Below are positions 44,737 through 56,183 of a stretch of 64,000 nucleotides of DNA, one piece after another. Origin of the DNA: Catonia carolina (lineage: Eukaryota > Arthropoda > Insecta > Hemiptera > Achilidae); NCBI GenBank assembly GCA_035578175.1, contig JAQMRL010000011.1, positions 7,885,501-7,949,500 on the forward strand, in the 5' to 3' direction. The position numbers were made by a program, and so were the translations under genes. The notes beneath the pieces are model-generated. The model was not told the origin of the DNA. It ran no database searches and was given only the letters and a program-made list of their open reading frames with translations. Within the stretch, counting starts at the first letter, position 1. Every line of letters starts with the position of its first letter.

Positions 44737-45043
44737 TCTAAGCTTTCTGCAGCTGCGGGATGAAGGGGAAAGACGAAGTACTAGACTGCTGTACGTCATA
44801 ACTCTGTACTAATCATTTCATTGCTCTTCGCTAGGCAGTGCGAAGCCTAATGCGGTGACATACGTGGGTGTTGTTTTCACTATTCGCTGTAGACGGCAAC
44901 ACAGAATATATATAGTTTGGATAGTACCCTTGACTACTACAAACATAATACAAGTAAAACGTTACTACTACTAACGCAATCTCTCACAGTAGTAGTGACG
45001 TAATACATACCTCTCAGCTGCACAAAGCTTGGGAACGGGCAGT
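44737..45043. mobile_element. Possible MITE with about 20-bp inverted ends
   Basis: AAGCTTTCTGCAGCTGCGGG near 44737 and, inverted, AAGCTTTGTGCAGCTGAGAG near 45040 agree at most positions. The interval of about 300 bp is GC-richer than its surroundings. No target duplication identified. Confidence 0.4.
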
Positions 45044-45146
45044 ACACACGTTAGCGTATAAAAAAAAAGTTTAGGCAAAATGAACTGATTTAGACAAATA
45101 AAATTTATAATAATAATGAATTATGCAGAAAATAAAATCTTATGAG

Positions 45147-45356
45147 CCGGCCGCATTGGCGCAATTGGTAACGTGCTCGCCTCTTATGCAGTCCTGGGTT
45201 CGAATCCCACTCAGGCATGGCATATTTTCATACGTTACAAAAAATCATTTCATCCTCATCACACACAGTTACACCCCAACGTCGTCGCTAATGACCTTGT
45301 AGTTGATGCGACGTTAAATAAAAATAAATAAATAAATAAAAATAAAAAAAAAATCT
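45147..45356 (+). mobile_element. tRNA-derived SINE, family E with tail beta
   Basis: The head is GCCGGCCGCATTGGCGCAAT with an A box, and the B box is GGGTTCGAATCCC. The 3' part is CGTCGCTAATGACCTTGTAG and TTGATGCGACGTTAAATAAA, ending in (AAATA)n and poly-A. It has the same head as the copy at 29.3 kb but a different tail. Confidence 0.87.
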
Positions 45357-45861
45357 TATGAAGGTTATTTGATTTCTAACTGTATTTTTTATTATTATTT
45401 TTTTTTTAGAAAAGTATCAAAAATCATCCTTGTTAATGAATGCCTGCGTTATCACTGTAAATAAATAACCCTACCAACTTTAAACACCTTTAATTATTTT
45501 ATTTATAAAATTAATGTTTAAATATAACCAAGGATAAACAACGTTGTTACTTTTTATTACATATTTTAAAACAAAACTGTATTTATTTCATTAAAATATG
45601 AAAGAATCTATTAAATTTTATTACAACCTTAATAACAATGCAACGCAGACATGATAATTATAATCGCCCTTGAATTGTTGATTTAAATAATGCAATATAT
45701 CACAGAATGCAACTAACATGCAACAGTCATGTTCAAGGGTTATTTTCAAATGTTTTGATGAGAATGACTTCAATGATCTCAGCACACTCTTCATTGTATG
45801 ATAATTTAAAATATGATATCATTATATGGAAAACTTTGACTTTTGTTATTATGTAGGCCTA
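45357..45861. other. Unannotated AT-rich interval
   Basis: No feature recognised. Confidence 0.5.
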
Positions 45862-47070
45862 CTATAGTGCCCGCCAAGAAAGAAGTCCGTGGTATTTGAT
45901 GAGCTCTATTTCAAAAAGAGAGCTCGGAATTCTTTCCGGTTTAACGGAAAAATTCAACGCTTAAGCAAATGAAAGCCTGTTCTTTCCTGCGTTGAATTGC
46001 TTGACTTAAATTTTTTTATTTAAAAATTTGTAGGAGATACCGTAATTTACGCATAAAAAGTATCCAGTTTTTAGCCGGTTTTGTGTTAACGTGATTTTTA
46101 AACCTCTATAGCTTCATCCAGGCTTTACATAAAAAAATCTGACGTGAAACACTCACTCGACTTTCTCTTGCCAAGGCAGATAATGAACAATATAACCTAA
46201 CATTAGTAATAAAACATTAGAAATAAACGAAAAACTAACCTCAAAAAAGATAACCTAATTTTAATCATGAGTGAATGATGCAAAATGAAAACCAACCTTA
46301 GTTAGGCTTAATAATACGGAAAATCACTCTTTCACGCTAAACTAGGCTCTGTAGAGAAAAATGCTTAAAATAAAAAATGTAGATCGTTTAATTTCCTACA
46401 AATTTTATTATATGCATTTTTGTCGTAAAATCAATACTACGGCCGAAATCTTAAAAAAATCGATCTTTTTACAGATTTCCACGGAAAAACCGGAAAATAC
46501 CTAACTAATTACCGCTAAACTAATCGTTAAATTAAAGATTGTTTGAAATAAAAGTTGTAGGTTTTAAAATTTTCTACAACTTTTATTATAGGTATATATT
46601 TTTGCGCTAAAATGCATATTAAGGCATAACGCAGGCACGCACACACGCACAGACCAATCGCTAAAAACATGTCTTTTGGGTTTAGGGGGTCTGAAACCGC
46701 GTAGATCCGGTGAAAACTCGATTTCGAAAAATCGACATGAAACAATACTTTCCTTTCTATATATTCATATAAGCAACAGAAAGTCAAAATCGGGTTTTAA
46801 TTTTTAAAGATCACGTAAAGATCACGGTTTTCTCTATAATATAAATATTTTAAAAAGTAAAATCTAATGTTCCGTTTTAATACGGCGGCCATTTTTTCAT
46901 TAAAAAAATGCTATTTTAGCACCCCGCATTTTTACAACATTATTGGCCAAGTATAGTTTTCCATTACAAATCAAACAGAAATGGATGAGGGATGGAAATA
47001 GAAAATTCAATAAAATTGGTTAAGGGGCAACTGGTCTTACAGCGGACTTCTTAAGTGGCGTGCACTATAG
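45862..47070. mobile_element. TA-flanked DNA transposon with CTATAGTGC ends
   Basis: The left end is CTATAGTGCCCGCCAAGAAA, then GAAGTCCG. The right end, reverse-complemented, is CTATAGTGCACGCCACTTAA, then GAAGTCCG. TA lies on both sides (45860-45861, 47071-47072). A family A element occupies 46142-46789, leaving a core of about 560 bp with no transposase motif. I cannot assign it beyond a TA-target, Tc1/mariner-like or unknown family. Confidence 0.75.
46142..46789 (-). mobile_element. Family A element nested in the CTATAGTGC transposon
   Basis: The hairpin end is GACGTGAAACACTCACTCGA, then CTTTCTCTTGCC; the far end is GCAACAGAAAGTC. An internal deletion removes the region from the AAGGC block to the microsatellite, which is only a short GCACGCACACACGCACA tract. 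Confidence 0.75.
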
Positions 47071-47072
47071 TA

Positions 47073-47565
47073 CATTTTATAGTTCACAATGTTCTTATAT
47101 GATTTAAACTTATATGATTTAAATGACGGCTTGTTTCATTTCATTGAAATTATGTCTTATTTTTATATTACTCGTTATTTTTATTGCGATTGTAATACGG
47201 AATACATGTGAACCGTGTAATTTTCTAACTGCGTTTTATTGTTTCCACCATATAATGCATTAAAATTTTCTAAGAATTATCATTGCATGATGTATATAAT
47301 TATTCTATAATCTAAATTTCACAGAAGATCAATGCCCATATAGTTTACCGGACACGAAAAGTTGTTGATGTACTTGTACAGGGAGAATTGATAAAAACCC
47401 TCAAAAACAGTTTGAAATTAAATACGAGTACAATACTTACCACTATCAAAATAAAGTAGATATATAATGAAATATCCCTTTAGTATTTCACACGTATATT
47501 TTTCTAGGTATCGGTTTTAAAATGCACACGGCGATTTTCTGAATCGGAGTTCATAAGGAAGATTA
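47073..47565. other. Unannotated AT-rich interval
   Basis: No feature recognised. Confidence 0.5.
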
Positions 47566-47884
47566 ACCCACCGGGTTGGTCTAGAGGTAAAGTCGTCGCC
47601 AAAATCAGCTGTTTAACAACTGATTTTCGGAGACGAAGGTTCCTGGTTCAAATCCTAGTAAAGGTAGTTACTTTTATACGGATTTGAATACTAGACAGTG
47701 GTTACCGGTGTACTTTGATGGTTGGGGTTCAATTAACCATACTCTCTCAGGAATGGTCGGCCTGGGTCTGTACAAGACTACACCTCATTTACACGTCATA
47801 CACATCATCCTCATCTCATTGGGTCATGGGGTTGCTTATTGTTCTAAATTGAACAGATTGCAACGTACACAAATTAGGAAAAAA
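47566..47884 (+). mobile_element. tRNA-derived SINE, family D, best-preserved copy
   Basis: CCCACCGGGTTGGTCTAGAG carries the A box and GGTTCAAATCC the B box; the spacing between boxes is 57 nt, longer than in ordinary tRNA genes. The palindromic insert is AAAATCAGCTGTTTAACAAC then TGATTTT. The tail is GCAACGTACACAAATTAGGA followed by A-rich sequence. It is probably the youngest D copy in the window. Confidence 0.9.
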
Positions 47885-48014
47885 AGGAAGATATAAAATT
47901 ACTATTTTAACACCTAACCCTAGGTTCGTTTGGGTAAAATAAATAATTTTCTTCAAACTTAAACCAATTAATTATTAACTTACAAAATTAATGATTAAAC
48001 TTAGTCTACTAACA

Positions 48015-48921
48015 AATACAATTATTAGATTATTTAAATTAAATTAATTTAATTTAAAAACTTAAGCTTAAACTAAATTTGGCTAAAAATAGAATACTGT
48101 CCTTAAAAATTACAACTTATTTAACTGTCCGCAACCACTTGTTACTACCCGTATGCCACGCACTATTAACGTAGTTCAAAACCGGTCCCGTAACGAAACT
48201 TTTTTCGAACGGCCCGACACTCTGTTAAATTCCGTTTTAAAATATATCCGCTAGATAGCAGCAGTGTCAAATTAAAAATGGACGTTTTTTGTCTTGTTTT
48301 ACTGAAACACGTTATATTTTTGTAAGAGTCCAAGCACACTTATTGTTTTTATTATTGTCTGAACCATAGGTTAACATTGCTTATTTACGAGAATATCTAA
48401 TAAATTAAGTAGTCAAAATTATAAAGAGATTCATGGTTTTACGACACTTTTCGATTACCTCTTATAGTAATTATATATTCCTTCATGTCTAAACTTATAA
48501 TGATTAGTTTAAATGTTCACAAATATGCTACAGACAATCATAAAAACAGTAAAGTGTATTTGGAATAAATTACGAAAATATAAAATATTTCAGTAAAGCA
48601 AGACAAAAAATGGCCATCTTTAATATAACATTAATGTTATCTAGCGGATCTTTTTATATAACGGGATTTACAAAAATTGACTAGACAGAATACGGGATCT
48701 TGTTGAGGATAAAACGGAATTTAACCGAGTGTCAGGCCGTTCTAAAATAGTGTCGTTACGAGACCGGTTTTGAACTACGTTAATAGTGCGTGTGCATACG
48801 GGTAGTAACAAGTGGTTGAGGACAGTTAAATAAGTTGTGATTTTTAAGGACAGTATTCTATTGTTTAGCTTGAGCTTAAGTTTTGTAATTAATTTAATTG
48901 AAATAATCTACTAATTGTATT
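48015..48921. mobile_element. 907-bp foldback element with about 300-bp arms
   Basis: 48015-48306 and 48587-48921 are inverted copies. Matching landmarks are CAGTTAAATAAGTTGT, GGGTAGTAACAAGTGGTT, CGTTAATAGTGCGTG, TCCGCTAGATA and TTTTTTGTCTTG. The arms differ by indels of 10-60 bp, and about 280 bp of unpaired centre lies between them. Transcribed, it would form a long imperfect hairpin. No coding and no clear target duplication. Confidence 0.82.
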
Positions 48922-49971
48922 CACTCTTTCCATTCACAATTCATATAAGAACTAATAGACTACAAAGGCGGTCACTGTTTTTACACCTGCGGTCTTATAG
49001 TTTTCCAAACAATCAAGATCCTTCTTACAAATTCGCCGCTACCATAGTAGAAGGAATCACAATAAAAACAAACGTTTTTACCAGTTTCGATTTCTTAGAA
49101 CTCCTATTCAAAACATCTCATTCACCGCAATTCACTATCCTTGCTACTAAACATACCTCAGGTTGTTTTATATATAATTGCGACCATTGTGTTTACATTT
49201 GCAAATTGTTACTTTTAAATAATAGATTGTAAATAAACAAAACAAAATAACCATTCTTTTAATAATATTTACTGATTTTTAACAAATAACGTTATGGAAA
49301 TAATTTTTTTATAGAATCATTGGAATCATAAAAATATTCCGTTTAAAATTGAGGTGAACATTTCCGCAAAAAGAATGGAGGGCAGGAAATAGAATTTCAA
49401 TTTCCGTTTAAAAATAAATCAACATCAGGCCTACATTAGATTGTATTAGAATCCAATAAGGCAATAAAATGAAATAACATTTTTTAATATTGGTTTATTA
49501 AGAATTAGAAATTATTCTCATATGAGAAGTAAAACGAACATCCATTTATTATTTTGATACTACGAAATAAAACTAAAGGTGTTAGTTGTGCAATGAATAC
49601 TTAATAACAATTTTATTAGTTTTTCAAATTAAAAACCAACTCTGACCCAGTTTTTCTTATCATAATGCAGAATAATAAGGAACAATTTAGACTACTAAAA
49701 AAGTAACCTGTTTCTTAACATTTATTATAAGAAACTATACAAATACTGAAGATATTTATACAGATGGGGAAGATTCTTTAATATTTGAATATTAGAATAG
49801 TACTGACACAAGAATCACCGACTAGTACTCGGTGAAAAGAGTATGACAAATAAAATAATAAAACAATTCATTTAAAGAACCTATACAGTATTATCTCTTC
49901 TCAATAACTAATTACTAACACTCAATAACTAATATTGGTAAGAATTTGGGTATTTTCTGTTATTTCTGTTA
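48922..49971. other. Unannotated interval; weak open stretch at 48915-49232
   Basis: The 105-codon plus-strand frame starts within the foldback arm and has no recognisable motif. Otherwise AT-rich. Confidence 0.45.
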
Positions 49972-50185
49972 CACCACAAGGTCTAGCTGTATAATGAAAT
50001 TCATTACTCACAGAGGAGATAAATCTGACTAATGTCTTTTACACCTCTACCTCTTCTGTTTTTTAAAAGCTTCAGTCATATAATATAATTGGCTGACCAT
50101 GTGATAAGAAACAGAACTACTTTTTGTAGTCCTGGAACTAGCTAATCGAGTGCAAATAATTTAACAACCCACCTGCCTGCTATGA
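49972..50185 (-). mobile_element. Family B SINE, 5' half
   Basis: The minus strand starts CTCATAGCAGGCAGGTGGGT and ends near the CAGCTAGACCTTGTGGTGTA block. The tail half is missing. Confidence 0.75.
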
Positions 50186-50539
50186 GGAAATTACAAATTA
50201 GAATTAAAATTACTTTATGTTAACATATTCTAAGCTCTATAAATCTATCACGGTAATTTTATACCTCATTATTTACGAATCAAAATTTGAAACTCCCGAA
50301 ATTGAAATACACAAAATAGAAACCCCAAAATTATTTTCCGTTTGGAGGAACCAACCCTAAAATTACTAAAGGCATATTTATATCAGTAACATGATATTGT
50401 ATTTGCATGATATTGTATATTGTAACATGATGTTTGCTACAAATTTTGTAGCAAATATACATGAGAACTATAAAAAACCAACCGAAATAATTTTACAAAC
50501 GTAAGGTAGTATGTAATATCATGCATGAATATACTTTAA

Positions 50540-51533
50540 AATTCGGGTCCAAGTCCTGAAAGAAGTGAGCTTGCGCTCGGGATGACGACGTCGTAGCTAG
50601 GCTACTTTGTCGTTCGAAGAATTGGAAGAAAGGAACTTTTTTGAAATTACAGATGATTAATTGGGGGAAAGATGGGCTTGGAATCGGGATAACAGCGAGA
50701 ACATTGCCTTGGGAAGGGAAGCTTTTTCTAGTCGGAAGTGTTCTTTACTAGTAGGAAACATTTATAGGGATGTTTGTAGGGAGTCTATAGGAAATCGTGG
50801 AATGGCTGTTTAATCTTTACTTGTGGCGGGCGAGGTGTCGTGTAGATTTCTCTGACAGCTGGCTGTACAGAGCGTTGACCGGCGTCTTAAAGGACTCTTG
50901 AAGTTCGGTGTATGAACTCCTCCAGGGTGGGGGTGAGGACGTAGACGTGGATGGTTTTATTATTGATGAGGTAGTGGAGGTTGGAAATTTGTCTTACTAT
51001 GCGGTTGTGAAGGGAGAAGAGTTTTCTTTTGTTGACGGAAGAGAGGACGGGCCACCAAACTGGTGCATCGTAAAGAAGGAAGGACCTGATGATAGCTCTG
51101 TAGATGAGGAGTTTAAGAGGAATTCTGAGAGCGAAGCGTAGTAGGGAGGAGAGTTTATAGAGTAAGACTCTGCTTTTTATGGTTTTTTCTGTGACATGGG
51201 TGCGGAAAGTTAGACCTCTGTTGAAGGTGATTCCAAGGTATCTGACTGTAGTAGCCCATGGTAGGGCATGGCCTTCTATTCTGAGCGGTGGCGGCTGTTT
51301 CCTGTGTTGGGAGAAGTTTATAGCGGAGCATTTCTTTGGGTTGAGCGTCATCTTCCAGTCGTGGCACCAGGCTGTTGTCCTGTCTAGCTGCTCCTGGAGT
51401 TTAACGGTGTTGAAATGGAGGCTGTGGCTGGAGCGCATGTACATTGTATCATCAACGTACAGGCTTTGGTCGATGGAAGGGACAAGCGGGAAAATTAAGC
51501 GGTCAAAAGTTATTAACAGTATGTACAGCTAAG
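50540..51533 (-). pseudogene. Jockey-like LINE relic: RT C-terminus and 3' UTR
   Basis: A minus-strand frame from 51533 reads SLYVDDTMYMRSS (the YxDD catalytic palm motif at about 51453-51461), then WCHDWKMTLNPKKCSAINFS, VRYLGITFNRGLTFRTHV and LLIYRAIIRSFLLYDAPVWW, the standard order palm, LNPxKxE/S block, YLGxxLD block and connector of Jockey-type elements. A frameshift near 50930 moves the frame from EEFIHRTSRVL to ELQESFKTPVNALYSQLSEK, which ends at a TAA. GC-richer non-coding sequence down to about 50540 looks like the 3' UTR. Everything upstream of the palm is gone. Confidence 0.83.
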
Positions 51534-52326
51534 CCGAAATTAAACCTGGAAAATATAATTCCATCTGCTACCAGCTGCTTAATTAAAACTCATAATTAAC
51601 CATCACTAATTACAAAATTGATTTCCAACCATGATCACAACTACAAAAGTACCAAAAATAGTATACTTAATGTTAATGTGAACCGCATATGTTACTAGGT
51701 ACTGCGTTGGAATGAAATCATGTTTGCAGGATGTAATTGTAGGGTTATTTACGGAACATACACGGTTAAGGTCATAAAAGTAAAAATATAATACAAATAG
51801 GTTGGTGTAAGAATGAATGTGATTGAAAGAGAGGATTGGCTAAGTGAGAAGGAAGTCACAAAAGTCTTCCTTAAACCATAAAATATAATTAATTAATTAA
51901 TGAGCATTACTAATTTGTAAGATTTTTGTTTTCAAGCTTATAATATGATTAATTTCCTTTTCAATGTTTATTTAGTCTGCTGGTTTTAAAAGTACGTTAA
52001 TTTGAACTACGATTAAAAGCGATTATTAATTATAAATAAGTATTGTACGAGTAGTTACAAAAAAATCCAGTATCCAAGCCTTAAAAACTGATAGAGGTAT
52101 TAATGTATTAAAAAAATAAATAAATATGTACATTTATCAATATCGGATGATTTGTAAGTCTTATACTTTAAAAATAATTTAGTATTTTTGAAGATGATGT
52201 CGAAGAAGAGTCGGCGACGAATAAAAATCTATTAATTTTATTTTTATAACTACTGATATGTACGGAGTTTGCAGTCCGATGTTTTAGACCACTTTCGTCA
52301 AACAACACTACTTGGTGAAAGATATA
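51534..52326. other. Unannotated AT-rich interval
   Basis: No feature recognised. Confidence 0.5.
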
Positions 52327-52792
52327 CGAGGTGTGGCTATTAAATAAAGAGACTGAAGTTGTAAAAAAATTGTTTTTATTTTATATATAATCACTTATTG
52401 TCACCTTCAATATACACTCCTTCTCTATCCCTACAACGCTCCATGCGAATTTTCTATTGTTGGAAACAGTGCTGGAAGTCATCTTCTGTCAGCTCCTTGA
52501 GGACACGTGCCGCTTTCTCTTTTACAGCTTTCACAGACTCAAATCTTGTCCCTTTTAATGCAGGTTCATCTTAGGGAACAGGTAGATATCACATGGTGCA
52601 AGATCTGGTGAATAAGGTGGATGTTCCAAAACTGAGATGCTGTAATTGACTAGGAACCTCTTGACAGATAACGCGGAATGAGCTGGCGCATTGCCTTGGT
52701 GGAGAACCCATGATTTGTCCTTCCACATTTCGGGGCGTTTTTCCTTACTCTTTGACGTAGTTTAGAAAGTACCTGAAGGTAGTAATATTGAT
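52327..52792 (-). pseudogene. mariner transposase C-terminal relic
   Basis: The minus strand reads WKDKSWVLHQGNAPAHSALS, RFLVNYSISVLEHPPYSPDL and APCDIYLFPKM. A frameshift follows, then DEPALKGTRFESVKAVKEKA, RVLKELTEDDFQHCFQQ, stop, KIRMERCRDREGVYIEGDNK. This is a mariner DD34D catalytic C-terminus: exactly 34 residues separate the second catalytic position from the third Asp (APCD). That second position, normally HHDN, reads HQGN, so the Asp has become Gly. The 3' terminal repeat, CGAGGTGTGGCTATTAAATA with TA outside (52325-52326), is mariner-like. The N-terminal half is missing; an F SINE abuts the break. Confidence 0.85.
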
Positions 52793-52928
52793 GGCCGCCT
52801 CCGTGGCCCAATGGTTAGCGTCCCGGGTTCGATTTCCGGCTTGGATCTGGAATGATTACACATTCATACCCACCGTTCCTTACCAAAAGTAGTCGCAAAT
52901 GACCAAGCTGTTGATGCGACTAAATTGA
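52793..52928 (+). mobile_element. tRNA-derived SINE, family F with tail beta, beside mariner
   Basis: The head is GGCCGCCTCCGTGGCCCAAT with A box GTGGCCCAATGG, and the B box is GGGTTCGATTTCCGG. The tail is AGTCGCAAATGACCAAGCTG then TTGATGCGACTAAA. About 10 bp are missing between the boxes compared with other F copies. Confidence 0.83.
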
Positions 52929-53160
52929 AAACCATTATTGCTTTTTATTACAGCAGGTTTCAATATAACCAATTCCTGCTCATATAAAATAGATAAAATT
53001 AAGAAAAATTAAAAATATTTTATCCATTCGTATGTCTATAATTCTAAGAGAACAACAAATCCTTAATTTTACCACAATAATAGTATTTTCTTTTTAGTTT
53101 TCACATCAACATCTTGGTCATTTGTGGTTATTTTTGAGTAAAAGAACGAGTGTTTAAATG
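52929..53160. other. Unannotated AT-rich interval
   Basis: No feature recognised; no continuation of the mariner found. Confidence 0.5.
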
Positions 53161-53255
53161 CGTAATTGTCCAGACCCTAACCGAGATTCGAACCCAAAAC
53201 CTTTCACTTTGCAGTGTAAGATGCAAATTCACTGGACTACGGAGGCGATTGAAAT
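53161..53255 (-). mobile_element. tRNA-derived SINE, family F, 3'-truncated
   Basis: The minus strand has CGCCTCCGTAGTCCAGTGAA and B box GGGTTCGAATCTCGG, then TTAGGGTCTGGACAATTACG. The A box is close to consensus. Confidence 0.8.
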
Positions 53256-53540
53256 AGCTTGGCAAATATTGACATTTAAAGTACTCGGAAGGAAAAGGTA
53301 GGTTTGCAATTCTCATTTTGTTTTTTTCTTTTTTTAATTAAAAACCAACCTAGTTTCTTTTAAGACTGAATCAACGTTGTGGTTATCAACGACCACGTGG
53401 GGCTATCAAATAACTTTGTAAACAAATAACTAAAGGACAAAGTAAATGAAATTCGGATTTCTTACAATCTTTCAATTCATTTTTAAGAATTTTTTTATTA
53501 TTGGTTCCAAACACAAACAAATTTTACTATATACAAAGAA

Positions 53541-53945
53541 CTTTATGCCCATAATGGGCAGGTGGTGTGTTAAATTAATTGCACTCGATCTGTAGGTTCC
53601 AGGGCTACAAAAATAGTTCTGTTTCTTATCACATAGTCAGCCAATTATATGACTGAACTATTTAGGAACAGAAGAGGTAGAGGTGTATAAGACACTAATC
53701 AGAGTTATCTCCTCTGAGAGTAATGAATTCTACTATACAGCCACACCCTGTGGTGAATGAAGTGAAGGTGTCATTTGCAGGGTAAAAAATGCATATTTTT
53801 TGGAGGGCCTGGCATGCTGATAAGCATACTCTTTCAACTCAGTGAGCAAGGTAATAGTAAACTACCTCATTCCTCGTTTTTACTTAATAAAACTTCTAGA
53901 GGTTCAAACCAGCCTTTCGGCTGTTGATCTAAATAACAACAACGG
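53541..53945 (+). mobile_element. Family B SINE, full length
   Basis: The head is TGCCCATAATGGGCAGGTGG, in which CCCATAATGGG is a perfect palindrome. The tail is AAACCAGCCTTTCGGCTGTT, then GATCTAAATAACAACAAC. It is a well-preserved copy. Confidence 0.87.
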
Positions 53946-54082
53946 AACGCGTTAAGTAATACATTTACGTACTTAAGAACAATTTAAATGAACATTATAG
54001 AAATGAACCCGAAATTACAACAAGAATACGAACTGCTATAGAATGATTGAATAAAAAAATTTACTATATAGTAAGATAACAT

Positions 54083-54182
54083 AACAGGCAGATGGAGTGT
54101 TAAATTACTTGCACTTGATCTGTAAAGTTTTAGGGCAACAACAAATTAGTTCTGTTTCTTATCACATGGTCAGCCAATTATA
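54083..54182 (+). mobile_element. Family B SINE head fragment
   Basis: ATAACAGGCAGATGGAGTGT through CACATGGTCAGCCAATTATA. It is cut off where a C-type end begins. Confidence 0.75.
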
Positions 54183-54246
54183 TTGTCACAATTTAAATTG
54201 CTACCAGCCACGAGACACGTCGTCTAATGAAAGGGATTTTTATTAC
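54183..54246 (+). mobile_element. Family C 3'-end stub with hairpin
   Basis: AATTTAAATTGCTACCAGCC then ACGAGACACGTCGTCTAATG and AAAGGGATTTTTATT. It is the terminal inverted repeat plus hairpin only. Confidence 0.7.
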
Positions 54247-56183
54247 GTATAAGACCGTGTTAGCGAGAGGGAAATTATAACGATAAATTAAAATAAATAC
54301 AGTACTTTTACTTTCCAACAGTTCTTCAGGAACTATTTAAGTTTTTTTAGTCTCTGTATTGTGTTTTACAATACAATATAATGCTATAGTCTACGGAGTA
54401 ACAAACTAATTTTCATCTAACAGCTAGAATGTTTTGGGAATCAACGTACACACGTATTGATCTCCATGTAGGTATTCATGGAGTCCATTCATTACAACCC
54501 TACCTTACTATAAGTGTTAATTATAGTTGCGTGTTGATATTATCCGTCTAACCATTGGTTATAAACAGCAGGGTATTAAGGTACGGGTGTACAATATTAC
54601 TCCATATATTAATACATAGTTACTAAATTTTTAACAAACGATTTAAAAACGTCGAGCTGATTAACTTAGAACATTTTGCGATTCTCATATTAGAATTTAA
54701 TAATCACTAGCATGGTGGACCCATGCGAATATATTCGCACAATGTTGTAATATGACAAATTTATTGGACATCTGGAGTTGTTTATTTTTTGAGTCTATTA
54801 AAATAATAAACATCTCCAGCTGATTGAAAAATTAATACTTTAAAATTATTTAATTCACATTGACAAAATTATTTAAAAGAGTTATTTATTTTAGTTACTA
54901 GGCAACTAAAGAAGAAGAAAAGATTTTGTACAAATTATTTTAGTGAGGGACAAGATGGCGAACCGAATAGGCAGGTCCCTCATTCACTCAGTAAAAACGG
55001 TTTTTCTCATTCGATCTTTAACTAATAGTGGTAAAATATAATTATATAAGGTTGATAAATACTAAAAGAGACATTAATTATTTTCATCTAAAAGAACTGT
55101 GAGTATCTGAAAGCTATTAAGAGTAGACACATTAAAAACAACAACAATAATAATTTGCTGTTAAGTTTGAAATAAATATATATACATGTTTGTTGAAGAA
55201 TAAATAAAAATAACTATCTTTTAAATGAATTGCCGTGATCATTATTACTTAGATAAAAAATATAAAGTAAAATAATTAAAGAAAAGTTTTTATTTTAAAT
55301 GGGCATTCTCTTGTGTGAGGAATAAGTGATCACACTACAAATTTTACAATTCTTGTTTGGAAGAAATTTAATTATGTAACAAATTGTCGATCCCTCGTGG
55401 GGAAGATTTTATTAATGTAAAAAATTGTCGATCCCTTGTGGGGATACCTCGTGGGGAAGATTTAGTTCTTTTCAATGTTTTTGGGTTTCCAATCCCTATC
55501 ATTAAATAAATGATTTAAGTTATCAATAAACTTAACACTTCTTAACAATTCGTAAAATCAGTTTTATATTTTATTCGTTTGGTTCAAGGCAATTTTGGAA
55601 AATTAGATCTTTTTTATCTATAAGTATTATATACCATCTATTGCACCATCTTTTCATCTATAGTATTATAAGAAATTGCAAAACAGTTAGACGTAAAACT
55701 AAAAGAAATATCTATTGTAGCCTATACATAAAATTATGTAATGCAGTCAGGTTTGCCGACCTAGACTTAACATAATTTCTGAACTCCAATCTCGAACATT
55801 TTATTTTTGAAAGGGCCTGTTTTTTAGTAAATAATATACAAAATATTTGTTGTTTATTTAATAATTATTTTTTCCACTGAAATACATTACTTTAAAATTA
55901 ATTTCTAAGTAATGATTTTCTAAATTATTATTATTTTCAGAATAATAATCTTAACAGAAAATAGGAAAAAAACATCCAAACATTAACTTAGAACTGGGCT
56001 GTTTTTAGTTATTTTTCTTGCTCTGCAGTTGGACGGGTGTAATATTTCTCAGATGATAGATACTTTTCTAAAAAACACCTTATCAGTTTTAATTTTTTCG
56101 TAAAATTTCGCGTCTTTGAATTAACTTTTAACGGTCTAGCATCGCTGCATACAATATTATCAACCCTCTAAATCAAAAATTGA
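54247..56183. other. Unannotated AT-rich interval with a short tandem repeat
   Basis: About 1.9 kb with no recognised family. At 55383-55467 the unit ATTGTCGATCCCTCGTGGGG plus AAGATTT occurs two to three times with small changes. Confidence 0.5.

Noticed and set aside
50908..51532. Plus-strand frames of 77 and 117 codons
   Set aside because: They are antisense shadows of the Jockey-like reverse transcriptase relic on the minus strand.
55383..55467. CRISPR-like spaced repeats
   Set aside because: Only two to three degenerate units with irregular spacing in eukaryotic AT-rich DNA; a simple tandem duplication explains them.
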